DNA of 64,000 nt from Borovskyia barvae (GCA_030849085.1 JASAOM010001128.1:249031-313030); one strand, 5' to 3'. Positions 1 through 10,237 are shown, counted from the stretch's first letter. The notes: generated from the sequence alone by a model not told the origin. A program made the numbers and translations.

Positions 1-332
1 GCACCTGCATGCACCGTAAGATCACCAAGCTTTACCAATGAGGTAACCGACGAAAGCAGCCTGATCCCTCTCACGGTACCCATACCGTGAGAGCGGCATC
101 GCCGTTTTGGCTGAGGCCTCAGGCGCACCTCATGGCGACCCCTGAGAACGTCACCCACAGAGGGCAACCGTTGAGGGTGCACTTCTTAAGGTTTTCCATG
201 TTCTTTTTAACGAAGGATAAGTAGCATGAATTCGCCTAGGGCGAACCATAGTGCGGCGCACGTAAGAAAAAAGGATCACACGAGAATCGCTCGTGTGTGG
301 GGCAATCAGGGAAGGTGGGCTTGTGAAAATCA
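1..332. other. 3' flank of the SSGKS-repeat gene
   Basis: This stretch lies downstream of the stop codon of the first gene on the minus strand and is probably its 3' untranslated region plus the start of the next intergenic spacer. I see no convincing coding frame; the short open frames on either strand lack family motifs. Confidence 0.5.
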
Positions 333-1622
333 TCACGCTGCGGCAGCGTTTGTCAGCGCAGTGACGATGGCATCTTTGATCTTCGGTCGCATCGATTCTT
401 TCATGGCCTCCGTCAGCCCGAGCATCTCAGAAACCTCTGACAGCACACTCTTGAAGGAAAGAGCTGGCCACGACTCTTTCGGTGTTTTAGATAATGCCCC
501 TTGCACAGCAGCAGCGACTTCCTCCTCTGTGATGGGGGGAGCCGGACGGTAGGCATTGAGACTCAGCCGACACACAACTCGTCCGTCTCCGTCCACCACA
601 CGTTGAAAGCCACCGGTGGAAGCCACCATTAAAGACTTGCCCGAGGAAGAGCGACCGTGACTTTGCGTGGGATCGAAGCGCACATCGACGGTGTACATTT
701 CCGGTTGTGATGGAGAGTGCGCGGTAGTTGTTCCGCTTTGTCCCCCTACAGGCACGCACACGACCTCAACGTTGCGCACCTTTTCCCCTTGGCCGTTCTC
801 GATCCAGAGAACACCTTGCGAAGACTCGAGGCTTGCCGATGTCGATTTCCCTGAACCAATCGCGACGGCAGCAGAAACTGACTCTGCTTTCTCGTCCTCC
901 CTTCCCTGCGGTCGTCTCTCTGTGCGCGCGCGGGCGGGCTTCGGTGCGGAGATGAGGAGGTTCACCGTCAGATCGCCGACAGGGCAGCTGGGCAAAGTGG
1001 CGGTCTCCCCATTTAGCATGTCTTCCACGACGTACGTGTAGGTAACGTGCATGTCATTGGCGCTGTGGTAAAGGATCGAAAACCCCTCTCCCAGAGCCAG
1101 TGTTTGACCCTCCTGCAGGCTATCGTGGGTTGAAAACCCTTCCGTGAGGAGTGCCGCAGAAAAGGTGGAAGAGACTGGGTAGAAGCAGTTCATTCCACAA
1201 CTCAGCCCAGTGCTAGCGATAGGCTTATTGCCACCTGTAGTGGCGAGTAATTTCGATTTGCCGGAGGAGCCGGGGCGCTCTTTCACCGCATCAAAGTCGA
1301 TGCGTATACAAAGTGTGGCGTTGTCCTTCTCGATACGCCATTGGCAGCCATCGCCAACGTCAGTAAAGGCCTCGGTGCAGAGTGCTGCAATTGCCTCACT
1401 GGATAGACTTCTCTTGTCCAGCGATTTGGTGAAGATGTTGAGACCTAGGAAGGCGCCTGACTTACCGAGTGCTTTGTTACCCCTGCTGCTGCTGATAAGG
1501 ATGGTCTTACCCGAAGAACTGGCGCCGCAATCTTTTCGGAGGTCACAATAGATATACAGCACGGATTTCACGATCATCAGCTCGAGGTTCTTCGCCCCCG
1601 TCAGCTCAAACCGCTGACACAT
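333..1622 (-). CDS. Conserved-looking protein with SSGKS repeats and DEK-C-like tail
   Basis: A 429-residue protein starting at an ATG (cat at 1620-1622). I do not recognise a named family for the body. It carries a repeated unit with core SSGK(S/T), then a hydrophobic stretch, a (S/T)(S/R/G)GN-type turn and a short strand resembling LN-x-(F/Y). Copies start near residues 36, 119 and 326, and a weaker GSGKS copy lies near 257. The lysine-serine cores resemble P-loops but lack GxxxxGK spacing, so nucleotide binding is not claimed. Residues 364-420 form a small helical segment resembling the DEK C-terminal domain, a DNA- or chromatin-binding fold. The middle (225-255) is basic and low in complexity. 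No signal peptide or membrane segment is visible. A nuclear, chromatin-linked role is inference from the tail alone. Confidence 0.85.
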   Translation of the reverse strand: MCQRFELTGAKNLELMIVKSVLYIYCDLRKDCGASSSGKTILISSSRGNKALGKSGAFLGLNIFTKSLDKRSLSSEAIAALCTEAFTDVGDGCQWRIEKDNATLCIRIDFDAVKERPGSSGKSKLLATTGGNKPIASTGLSCGMNCFYPVSSTFSAALLTEGFSTHDSLQEGQTLALGEGFSILYHSANDMHVTYTYVVEDMLNGETATLPSCPVGDLTVNLLISAPKPARARTERRPQGREDEKAESVSAAVAIGSGKSTSASLESSQGVLWIENGQGEKVRNVEVVCVPVGGQSGTTTAHSPSQPEMYTVDVRFDPTQSHGRSSSGKSLMVASTGGFQRVVDGDGRVVCRLSLNAYRPAPPITEEEVAAAVQGALSKTPKESWPALSFKSVLSEVSEMLGLTEAMKESMRPKIKDAIVTALTNAAAA

Positions 1623-2360
1623 TAATACGCAGAAGTGCGGCGCGCAGCGAGAACGTTTACGAGTACTACGAAGCTTGAGAAGGGCTTAAGCGGGTGACTC
1701 CACAAGGCAGAAGAATCCAGAATGGCGGTTGCTGCTCACCGCAGATGCTGGGGTGGTCGTGGACTTTCCTTACAAGAAGAAAAGAAAAAGTTGCTAACAA
1801 CCGTGTCCGTGGGACGGTTAAAAAAAAAAACGGGGAAAACAAAAGGGGTGAGAGGGAGCCGTCGAAGGGGTGCGCATTCCGTTTTTCTCCTTCCACTTCA
1901 TTCGCCCCAACACTAAGATGGTGGTGAGTGCGGCACGAGAGCCGCCCGGCAGCCCTTACGCTCATCACCAGTGGAAAAAAGTACATGGAGCGAGTCGTAA
2001 AACTCTTTCACCGATAAAGGCAGCCGATCTCACACATTGAGAATGTCACTGAGCTCAGAAAAGGGGAGGGTTACGGGCTAGCGCGTGCTCCTTTCTAGCG
2101 GCGATCCCCAGCCACGACACATCTGTTTGCTTTTCCTTTTCTGCATACGCGGGGTTCCCAGAAGATATCAGCGGGAGAGTCGATCGGCCCTAAAGTCGAT
2201 TCGCAGCACGGTGCTGAAGGGTATCGAGGTTCTCGGTGAGCCCTGTTCAAGCATGAAGAAGTTCATGGGAAGGACTTCCGCATGCACATGAGTGAAAGAA
2301 GAGAAGGTGGGCGGAAAGAGTCACCTAGAAGTAGTGTACATAATTATAAATCTATGTCTC

Positions 2361-2398
2361 CACACACACACACACACACATATATATGTATGTGTGTG
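2361..2398. repeat. CA microsatellite running into TATG/TG
   Basis: Ten CA units are followed directly by TATATATGTATGTGTGTG, so the left and right halves are complementary and could fold back. Confidence 0.9.
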
Positions 2399-2516
2399 CC
2401 ATGTCGATAGATTTCTGTAGATGTTGATATCTCAGCCACTGTAGGATGTCGTCCAAAGGTGATGTAGGGGGGAGCAAAAAGGAGGACTTTCCCTCGAGCA
2501 GTTCAACGTGAACCAT

Positions 2517-2537
2517 CACACACACACACACACACAC
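2517..2537. repeat. CA dinucleotide microsatellite
   Basis: About ten uninterrupted CA units just downstream of the acyltransferase-like gene on the minus strand. Confidence 0.9.
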
Positions 2538-2615
2538 CATTTAAGGGATACGGGGAAGAAGAAAAAAGGGAGGCAAGGCAGTGTTTTGCGAGCGGCCTAT
2601 CAAGTGTGTCAGGTC

Positions 2616-5027
2616 TCATCGCTGTTCAGAACAAACGTCTTCCAGAGCAGCTGAAAACTCCGCCACCATCGACGTAGTAGCGGGGATATTCGCGCTCACC
2701 ACAGCGTCCATCATTGCGCATCGGCTGGCATGCACCTGTCTCTCCGCGATGGTCTGCTGCACCGTGCAATTCACGGACAATAAACTTGGGAGGGTGACAT
2801 CGGTGATACACCGCGAGATCAAATTTGTGGCCACGGCGGATGAGCTACTTGATGCGTTTCCCCGGGAAACCACCGCGAAGGAGACACAAATATCAATAGC
2901 ACTACAGCCGCCGTCTCCAACACACCCATCCCACCAGCTTCCTGAAGAAGGCTTCTGGGCCGGCAAACGAACAGTCGCTGCAGTGTACCAACAAATATTA
3001 AGGAGAGCGGCGATTTCTCTCCTCGCAACCTCTTCCACGCGTCGTCGAGTATCTGCGGCGAAGAGAAGGGGCGGGGCCGCGAGAACTTCATAAAAGTGCT
3101 GCACAGACGGCAAGTCTAACTCCAAGAGAGACGGCGATCCACCGCGAGGCGGCTGCACTGCAAGCACCACCCTTGGCCATTGGTTCTCATGGGACGATAC
3201 ATTGGTGGCTTGCTTGCTCACAGAACAGCGGCTTCGCTTCCACGCTGCCGCAGTACGGAGGAGAGACATGACGAATTGTATTAGTGCACAGGGATGTGCC
3301 GCAAAGCACGAAAGAGCTACCTGAGTTTCGGCACGGTTCCACACTGGAGACGCGTACGGACGCAGCGGTACACAATGCTTCTCAGGGAGCCAAAACTCCA
3401 GGTACTCCGCATGGCCACTGGCGTTGACGAAAGAGCTGCACTCGTGTTGGGGGATCGGAGGTCGATGAGATGTCGCCGAGGAAACCGGAGCACCCAACAA
3501 CGCACCCGCCGCCGGTTCGCTTACATCAGCGATAGTCTCTTCAGCAGGGCTGCAGATATCACCTGCTGGAGCGGCGAAGTCTGGGAGAGCGGAGCTGATC
3601 CATTCCATGCCAGCCTGCAGCGGCACTACAATAGCGTGCAGCCGCATAATCCACTGCTCTGGATGGACGAGAGACGTCTCGAGGCAGCAGACGCTGTGCA
3701 GCCAGTGAGCTGCGTTCGGCCGACCGGTATCTACCACCCCCGCCTGGTTAGGATCATCACGCAGCACTAGTGTCAACAATCCTGCCTCCAACGTGTCCAA
3801 GGAATATGCATTTACCTCACTTGCGGCACGTAAACGGCGCCGCACGTCGAAAGCGACGTCATCTGAAAGACGCGACAGTTCCGCAAACATGCGTTCCATC
3901 TCTTGCCGGTCCTGACGCACCGAAGGTGAAGCTCCTGGCAACGGATCGACTACGAGGAGTGACGTGTGATGCGTGTATAGTGCCTCAAGATCAGCTGCTA
4001 ACGAGGCGATACTTCGTAAGCGACCTTCGTGGGGATGGATGATGCACAGTTTATAGTAATGGGAACCGATGCAAACATTGATGTGGACTGAGTCGGCACA
4101 CGAGACAACCGTTATGGCGTCGAAACGTCGAGACGGTGGCGGAGCCCCTTCATTTGCGGGCACCTTCAAATGAGATTGTGGGGGAGGAGACGGGGAGGTG
4201 GCAACAGCAGCCCCAGGAGTGTCGATCTGATCTTTACCCTCCTGCTCTTGACTGGCTTCCCGCGACGCTACCCAGTCGAATGCTGTGTCCTTCATTTCCA
4301 CCGGCGGGCCCGCGAAGTTGTTATTGTATACAGAACTGCCAAGAAGCCTGGCAAATACCGTTGGTGGCACACGTTCTTCTGCTCCCTGGTCTGGCGTACG
4401 TTGCTGTGCGTTGCAGCGCCGCAGATTGGCCTCCAAGAGGCGGTGCAGCACGGCAGCGACCTGCATGAAAGCAGCAGGCTGCAGTGCCGCAGAAAAGGAA
4501 GGAAATTCAACCGGAATCGGGGCGATTTTGAAGTGGATCTCGTGGTGTGGGTACTGTAGTGGAGACGGGTGATGTGAAGCGACATGAGTAAGCCACGCCT
4601 CGAAAAGTGCGTCGCGCACACGTAAAGGGTCGAAAGGCACGACGGAGGCGCTATCGATGGAAACTCGGTCCCTTGCCAGAGGTGATAAAGCTACAGTTTG
4701 AAGACGTGAATATAAGCGTCGCTCCTCCCTCCAAGCATCGGTGTCTGGCAAGAGTCTGTCGACCGTGTACGTGCGAGAAGGTGACTCTGCACGGAGCCAC
4801 GCGTCATCGCAGTCAAATGCGCCGTTTGGTCGCCCTCGGATGGCGTTGGCGGATGCGGTAAACATCGACGGTCCGTCTTTTCTTGAGACTGCTGCTGCCT
4901 CATACGGCCAGACGGTGGTGTGGGCGGCAGAGAGAAAAGGATTTTGGAGATTTGTTGCGCTGATGTGGCTGTCAGGGCCTTGCCGCTCCTTCGCGCCGCC
5001 TCGCTTTTTGGAAGCGGTGGCGCTCAT
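2616..5027 (-). CDS. Divergent carnitine/choline-acyltransferase-like protein
   Basis: An 803-residue protein; the start used is the ATG at 5025-5027 because the codon before it is GTG. Several segments match the carnitine/choline O-acyltransferase fold in the right order. A helix LQPAAFMQVAAVLHRLLEA (182-200) resembles the N-terminal 'QAERAA..' helix. A strand pair around FDAITVV...HYYKLCI (302-330) resembles the 'H-(F/Y)-(F/Y)-K-L' segment, and LTLVLRD follows at 418. HPCALIQFVMSLLRTAAA (578-595) resembles 'SPDAFIQLALQLAYYR'. A late GDGGCSAIDICVSF segment (704-717) resembles 'dGYGvcY'. The catalytic EHS-x-x-DG motif is not recognisable; a lone QHECSS at 527-532 sits near its expected place. 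The family transfers acyl groups between CoA and carnitine, but this copy is probably not a normal enzyme. The family call is inference from spaced similarity; an unrelated trypanosomatid-specific protein is the alternative. Confidence 0.45.
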   Translation of the reverse strand: MSATASKKRGGAKERQGPDSHISATNLQNPFLSAAHTTVWPYEAAAVSRKDGPSMFTASANAIRGRPNGAFDCDDAWLRAESPSRTYTVDRLLPDTDAWREERRLYSRLQTVALSPLARDRVSIDSASVVPFDPLRVRDALFEAWLTHVASHHPSPLQYPHHEIHFKIAPIPVEFPSFSAALQPAAFMQVAAVLHRLLEANLRRCNAQQRTPDQGAEERVPPTVFARLLGSSVYNNNFAGPPVEMKDTAFDWVASREASQEQEGKDQIDTPGAAVATSPSPPPQSHLKVPANEGAPPPSRRFDAITVVSCADSVHINVCIGSHYYKLCIIHPHEGRLRSIASLAADLEALYTHHTSLLVVDPLPGASPSVRQDRQEMERMFAELSRLSDDVAFDVRRRLRAASEVNAYSLDTLEAGLLTLVLRDDPNQAGVVDTGRPNAAHWLHSVCCLETSLVHPEQWIMRLHAIVVPLQAGMEWISSALPDFAAPAGDICSPAEETIADVSEPAAGALLGAPVSSATSHRPPIPQHECSSFVNASGHAEYLEFWLPEKHCVPLRPYASPVWNRAETQVALSCFAAHPCALIQFVMSLLRTAAAWKRSRCSVSKQATNVSSHENQWPRVVLAVQPPRGGSPSLLELDLPSVQHFYEVLAAPPLLFAADTRRRVEEVARREIAALLNICWYTAATVRLPAQKPSSGSWWDGCVGDGGCSAIDICVSFAVVSRGNASSSSSAVATNLISRCITDVTLPSLLSVNCTVQQTIAERQVHASRCAMMDAVVSANIPATTSMVAEFSAALEDVCSEQR

Positions 5028-5700
5028 CACGTTGCTGAGTGAAATAGAAATACTGTGGCACTACAAAATGTTCAGTCGGTGAAAGACGGCCGGCGTCACC
5101 TTCCGCAAGCACAACCGATCCTCCGCTAAGCGACCCCACTCAATACTTCCAGTGAGACTCAGGCAGTTGTCTTAATGCTAATGAATGTGCGGTAGGGAAA
5201 GGACGGTGATAGAAAGCAGCCGCCTCCGCTGATGATGCCGACAGAGAGCACCTCTGAGACGCCCTCTAGTCGCTGCCTAAGTCCGGGCAGTCACCAAATT
5301 GCAAGCGGGCAGTGACTCGGTACTACCGCATGGGGAGGAGGGGGACAAGGAGGAGAGAAAGACGGGAAGAAAAGAAGAAGCTACGGAGCTGAGGGTAGGT
5401 TGCTCTCACGCACCAGGACTAAACACGGAGTTGTGACAAGTAAAATAAAGCGGGAAGCATCATTACCAATGCTGTCTGCATCATTTGTTGTTCTACAAAG
5501 TCCCCCTCGATCACGGATAATCTTCTGTGCACATGCAGCTTAGGGAGGAGGAGGAGGAGAAACGCATGCGTCATCGCCCGCTGTGCATCCCTGAGTTCAC
5601 CATGCATCCATACAGCATAGAAAAAAAATAGAGAAGGACCGATTTATCATTCAAAAGAAAACGATAGAGAGCGTTGGCAAGGACGTATCCGGATGTACGT
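5028..5700. other. Intergenic spacer
   Basis: Spacer between the DIS3L2-like gene and the acyltransferase-like gene. A purine-rich plus-strand run near 5330-5392 is a pyrimidine tract on the minus strand, suitable for trans-splicing of the downstream gene. No gene is seen. Confidence 0.5.
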
Positions 5701-8550
5701 TTATGCTTCAATCAATGAGGTCGGTACTTTGGGACAGGCGCGCAGTGCAGCTGCCCGCTCCCACGGCGGCAGAATCAACATGCCCAGTGATAGCCGCCCT
5801 TGTTTGGCCGTCACCTCCACGAGCACCACGACTTCAGTGAAGAGCCTAAACATTTCGATCTCCTCTTCCGCCGTTTCGGGGTTCGCACCCCATAAAACCT
5901 GCGCGGTGAGACTTGCTGTGGGCACTTTGGAACGCTGTTTCTGCGCCTCCCCGCTTACGATGCCGCCCACACGAGGCAACCCATATTTACCACCCTTCTT
6001 ACGCGCGTGCGCCTTCGCCTTCTCATCGATCTTACGCTCTGCCTCCATGGCCGGAGCCTTTTCATTTTGCGAGTGTTTCTTCGCCACCTGCTGCTGCTCA
6101 GCATCAGCCGCAACCATCCCTTGATACACGAAGCGCTGGCGGGAATCCTTAAACCCAATTTCTACTTCCGAAGCCAGTTCCGAGCTGTACAATAAGAAGC
6201 ACCCCTCTGTCATTTTCACGATAGCCGCGCGTGTGTACAGTCGCTGCGGCAGTGTTGCATCATCCTTCGCCTTCCTCTGGAGCGCCAGCAGGTAAAGGCA
6301 CAGAAAGTACTCCAAAGACATATCACCCGCATTGCGGGAGTTCAAGCGGCACGTGTTAGCGTGCATCGTGATGTTTTCGATGTCAGACTGCGAATAGAAT
6401 AAATCGCGAGTCTCAAGGCTTTCGACGTTGATAGAGAGGGCAGGGTCGAAGAGCTCCTGCCCAGCCTTCGGCTCAACAGCCGGATGTGGAACGCTGGGCA
6501 TCTCAAGACCCTCCTCCATCATTCGTCGCTCCAGCTCGAGAGCCACAAGTAGCTGACGGTGCACCATCAAGTCGCAGTAGCGGCGGATGGGCGAGGTAAA
6601 GTGCGTGTACCATGGCGCAGCGACGGCGAAATGCGATCGTATGTCGCTCGCTGTTGGGTCGTTCGCAATGTATTCGGCAGCCATCAGAGAGTACTTGAGA
6701 ATTTCACAAACAGTGTAGAAGTCTTGCTTGTGATCCTTTTTGATGGTATCAACCAGCCGCTGCAGCTCCTGACCAGAGCTCCCACACATGGGGAGCTCGT
6801 GTTGTGACAAGGCAGAGCGAAAACGTGCCATCTTACGCGATTCCGGTGGCTTGTGTCGCCGAAGGAGAGCCCCGTTGGGAATGAACTGCACGATCTTTTG
6901 TGCTACTCGCTGATTTGCAAGAAGCATAAACTCTTCCACAAGCCAGTTGGCCTCGATCTGCTCTTGAATGAAGAATGAGATGGGTGGAGAGTTGGCGACG
7001 TTGCGGTCAAATTGAAAGGCAAGACGACAGTTCCCAATCGCAAGTCGGCCGTCTTGCATTGACTGCCGGCGAAGCTTTCCTGCTAGTTTGTGCAAATCTT
7101 TGATGCTCCGTTTGACTTTATCACGAACGGCCTCTTCCGGAAGTCTCAGGTCTATCGCTGCCTGTGCGACATCCAGTTCAACAGAGTCGTCGCCGTCCAA
7201 GATCTGCTGGGCTTGCTCGTACGCCAACCTACAACGGCTGCGGATCACGCTCTGTCCAAACCACTCACACTGCTCCCCCGTCTGTGCCCTCGAGATGAGC
7301 TGCCCGTCACGATCAAATTCGAACAGAGCTGAAAAGGCGAATTTATCCTCTCCAGGGTTCAAGCTGCAGTGTTGCTCACTCAGGGCAGCGGGGAGCATGG
7401 CAATTACCCGGTCCACGAGGTACGTAGAGTTGCTTCTCTGTCGCGCCTCCTCGTCAAGCGCAGACCCACGCTCTACGAAGTACGACACATCGGCAATGTG
7501 TACTCCAACGTGATATCCACCATCCCTGCGTCGCCTGATACTTAACGCGTCATCGAGATCGCGCGCCGTCGAGGGATCGACGGTGCATACAAATTCACTT
7601 TGGCGCAAGTCCCGACGTCTCATCTTCACCAGCTCCGCCGCTGACGGTATCGCGAAGTCGCGCCGTACGCCAGCCTCCGCTTCGGCTGAAAAGGGCTCTG
7701 TGGGCACTTCACAGCTGGTGCAGATCGCGTGGCTTGCCACCTCTGTTGATGACGCATCCCCAAGAAAAGAGTTCACCTTGCATAGCAAGATGTTTTTCAT
7801 CTGGGGTGGCGTCAGCAGTTCTCCCGCTGCGTTGTACTGAAGGGCTAAGGAAAAGAGAGAATTGTTGATATTTTCTTGATAAATCCATTCGATATCGCAA
7901 CCCTGGACGGCAAGCTGGGGATAGAGGGCGTTGAAAGGTCGAAACCGGTAGTAGTAGTCACCTCTCAGAGCTTGGCCAGGTTGCACTTGATTTTCGGCAA
8001 TCCGCGCCACGTGGAGCAGTGGCAGGTGGCGACGAAGAATTCGGATTACACGGCCTACGGGACGCCTCTGGGGCGGCCAATTATAGGAGGATGGACAGTT
8101 CATCTGTACTGCCAAGGCAACCTCTGCCGCTGCATGCCGGATTACCTCCTCAGGGGTTTCAGGTGGAATGAGCTGTAGAATGGGCCGACCATCCGGTAGC
8201 AAGCGTTGCATCGCATGCGGGTCATCGTCCTCTTGTTCCCTCCCATCAGCGCCGTCGTCCTCACCGTCGCTTGAGCTCCCATCGAAAGCAGGTGCCCGGG
8301 GCGCCACCTGCTGCCACTCGTCGAGCGGTAATAGCTCCACCGCCACCACATCAGAGTGCAGCGCTGGTCCGCGCAACTCCGATGTATTCAAAAGTACATC
8401 GCAAGGGAGCTTGGCGCTACGCACAAAGGTAAGATTGTTGTTATAGTTGCGGTACACATAGCACCGACCGATGACAACGTCCCCCCGAGCCACGGCTTGC
8501 TCCAGTAGGAGATCACTCCCGATCTGATACGATGCGGATCCCGCGATCAT
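5701..8550 (-). CDS. DIS3L2-like 3'-5' exoribonuclease (RNase II/RNB family)
   Basis: A 949-residue protein with a clear RNB catalytic domain. It starts at ATG and goes almost directly into a cold-shock domain (about 18-85), followed by an acidic linker (90-110), a second OB-like region (about 160-275) and the RNB domain from about 310. The metal-binding cluster TVDPSTARDLDDA places four aspartates at 325, 331, 333 and 334, the same spacing as in bacterial RNase II, so catalysis should be intact. A lysine-rich linker and S1-like end follow. There is no N-terminal PIN endonuclease domain, unlike exosome-bound DIS3/RRP44, so the layout matches DIS3L2, which in other eukaryotes degrades uridylated RNA in the cytoplasm independently of the exosome. 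An RRP44 paralogue that lost its PIN domain cannot be excluded. Confidence 0.88.
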   Translation of the reverse strand: MIAGSASYQIGSDLLLEQAVARGDVVIGRCYVYRNYNNNLTFVRSAKLPCDVLLNTSELRGPALHSDVVAVELLPLDEWQQVAPRAPAFDGSSSDGEDDGADGREQEDDDPHAMQRLLPDGRPILQLIPPETPEEVIRHAAAEVALAVQMNCPSSYNWPPQRRPVGRVIRILRRHLPLLHVARIAENQVQPGQALRGDYYYRFRPFNALYPQLAVQGCDIEWIYQENINNSLFSLALQYNAAGELLTPPQMKNILLCKVNSFLGDASSTEVASHAICTSCEVPTEPFSAEAEAGVRRDFAIPSAAELVKMRRRDLRQSEFVCTVDPSTARDLDDALSIRRRRDGGYHVGVHIADVSYFVERGSALDEEARQRSNSTYLVDRVIAMLPAALSEQHCSLNPGEDKFAFSALFEFDRDGQLISRAQTGEQCEWFGQSVIRSRCRLAYEQAQQILDGDDSVELDVAQAAIDLRLPEEAVRDKVKRSIKDLHKLAGKLRRQSMQDGRLAIGNCRLAFQFDRNVANSPPISFFIQEQIEANWLVEEFMLLANQRVAQKIVQFIPNGALLRRHKPPESRKMARFRSALSQHELPMCGSSGQELQRLVDTIKKDHKQDFYTVCEILKYSLMAAEYIANDPTASDIRSHFAVAAPWYTHFTSPIRRYCDLMVHRQLLVALELERRMMEEGLEMPSVPHPAVEPKAGQELFDPALSINVESLETRDLFYSQSDIENITMHANTCRLNSRNAGDMSLEYFLCLYLLALQRKAKDDATLPQRLYTRAAIVKMTEGCFLLYSSELASEVEIGFKDSRQRFVYQGMVAADAEQQQVAKKHSQNEKAPAMEAERKIDEKAKAHARKKGGKYGLPRVGGIVSGEAQKQRSKVPTASLTAQVLWGANPETAEEEIEMFRLFTEVVVLVEVTAKQGRLSLGMLILPPWERAAALRACPKVPTSLIEA

Positions 8551-9337
8551 GACGCACCCTCAAGGGAAATAACCGAAAGGCCTCTAACAAAAAACAAAAC
8601 AAATGTTCTGAAGAAAAGAAGCTGGAACCGCGACCGCGAGCTCGGCGTTTGTGGCTACCATAATGTTCGGGGCGGAAGGGAATACAGAAATATCAGGTTA
8701 GAGGTTGAGAATGTGCATCGGGAGAGCGCCACGAGGCACTGTAGCCGGCTAGTTGGCTCTGAAGGATCGTTGTGGGTTTGGGAAGTAGGCAACACTTCTG
8801 CAGCTAGCCGTCTGAGGTGGGCGCCTCACGCACTTGCGGTTGTTTCTCCGCGATAGGATGGCACCCCCACACACCAGAACAAGAAGTTTGGCGTATGAGA
8901 CGGCAGATGGATAGAGAAGAGTCGGTAAAGGAGCCGAAGGGGTAGGGACAAGAGCTGAAAAAAAGCGGCAGCCAGGAAAGAGCAAGACATCTGTGCAGGG
9001 AAGAGCGAAAGAAGCGAAAAGGTGATGGGCCACCAGCACCCAAATAGACGGCAAACCTCGCGCACACGCAAACACAAGTGTGTGGCTAAACCCCGACAAT
9101 CCCACCCCCCTCGTCGAGCACAGTTTTTTTTTCGTTGCCTCAGTGACCATCTCGATGCCGCCATGAAGTTTTCCGTGTTGAGCCTCACAAAGACACCGAG
9201 AGGATGGCGACTTCTTTAAGCGAACACACGCTTTCTGCGACTCTCACCAAGAGAGCCTCCTGCCACTTTGCCCACAATAAAAGCTTGGTAGCAGACAAAC
9301 GCCATATGACCCTTTCCTCCACCCCTTGCGCATTATC
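8551..9337. other. Intergenic spacer
   Basis: Spacer between the 299-residue unknown gene and the DIS3L2-like gene. The plus strand contains purine runs around 8940-9020, giving a minus-strand pyrimidine tract upstream of the exonuclease gene. Open frames here are short and low in complexity. Confidence 0.5.
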
Positions 9338-10237
9338 TTACACGTCGCTTGACGACGATGAAGAGTCAGAGTCTGCAGCGGTGAGAAATGCTGTCAGAGA
9401 GAAGCTGACCGGGGGGTTCTCCCCAGCTGTGTTGCTCTTGTCATCCGGGTGGCTGGTAACGTTGTCCGGCTCACTGAATAAAAGCACGCTAGAAGGCCCT
9501 TTTTGTGGGGTAGTGGACTTACCGAGGGACGCAAATTGTGTCACCACTGCATTGTCATCACGCAGCCACGCCTCGCCACGCAACGCCTTCTCCAGGACTT
9601 CCAAGACATGCGTGCGTAAATGGGGAGCCATGCCAGAGCACACGCCGCCCACAAGATCACTTTCTACGTCGCACACGCGTAATGAGCTACGGAGCGCACG
9701 CAGGCCATCCGGCAGTGGCTCCCTTTCCACGACACTCATCAGTTTGCCAAGCCGTGTCGGGACGTTGTCCAGCGCAGTCGGGATAACGTGATGAATAGCA
9801 TAGCCTGCTGCTGGAGTCCACATCGCTCGCTCCGCTGCGAGCTGCGCCGCGGGGGGAATGTGCGGAGATAACCCTCCTTTGGCCGCGTTGTGTCGGCCTC
9901 CTAATTCAACATGTATCACGTACTCGAGCACCTGATGAATAATTCGTGACGCTGCCTGCTCCGAGAGAAGATCCGCTTGTGCTCGCTGCTCCAGCGCTTG
10001 TGCTGATGTGGTGCCACGCTCCTGTGCAAGTGCATCCCTGGCTGCTTGGATATCGAGCCCGTCAACAGCACCGCTTCGGCGAGAGCGCTTGTTGCCAGAC
10101 TCATCACCCGCAGTGGCTCGTGCCTTGGCGTCTTGGGCATCTGATGCCCGTTTGCGCCCCGACCAAAGGGCCTTCACACTCGGATTTCCATCTTCTGCGG
10201 CAGTTTTCGTATGACGAAGGAAATCATTAAGGTCCAT
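9338..10237 (-). CDS. Hypothetical protein with Ser-rich acidic tail
   Basis: The ATG at 10235-10237 gives 299 residues; a longer open frame to 10531 is rejected because its first 98 residues look like untranslated leader. I do not recognise the family. Residues 28-57 are rich in lysine and arginine (RKRAS...NKRSRRSG) and could be a nuclear localisation signal. Residues 60-245 are predicted mainly helical with no membrane segment. The last residues form an acidic serine run (SDSSSSSSDV), a possible casein-kinase-type site. Upstream is the Utp17-like gene and downstream the DIS3L2-like gene, but polycistronic neighbours say little about function in this group. Confidence 0.75.
   Translation of the reverse strand: MDLNDFLRHTKTAAEDGNPSVKALWSGRKRASDAQDAKARATAGDESGNKRSRRSGAVDGLDIQAARDALAQERGTTSAQALEQRAQADLLSEQAASRIIHQVLEYVIHVELGGRHNAAKGGLSPHIPPAAQLAAERAMWTPAAGYAIHHVIPTALDNVPTRLGKLMSVVEREPLPDGLRALRSSLRVCDVESDLVGGVCSGMAPHLRTHVLEVLEKALRGEAWLRDDNAVVTQFASLGKSTTPQKGPSSVLLFSEPDNVTSHPDDKSNTAGENPPVSFSLTAFLTAADSDSSSSSSDV

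Larger units (their letters stand above)
1623..2615. other. Intergenic spacer with CA/TA microsatellites
   Basis: The spacer separates the acyltransferase-like gene from the SSGKS-repeat gene. It contains a purine run on the plus strand near 1778-1860, which is a pyrimidine tract on the transcribed-sense minus strand and could direct trans-splicing of the downstream gene. Two CA microsatellites lie near 2361 and 2517. No convincing gene is seen. Confidence 0.5.
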
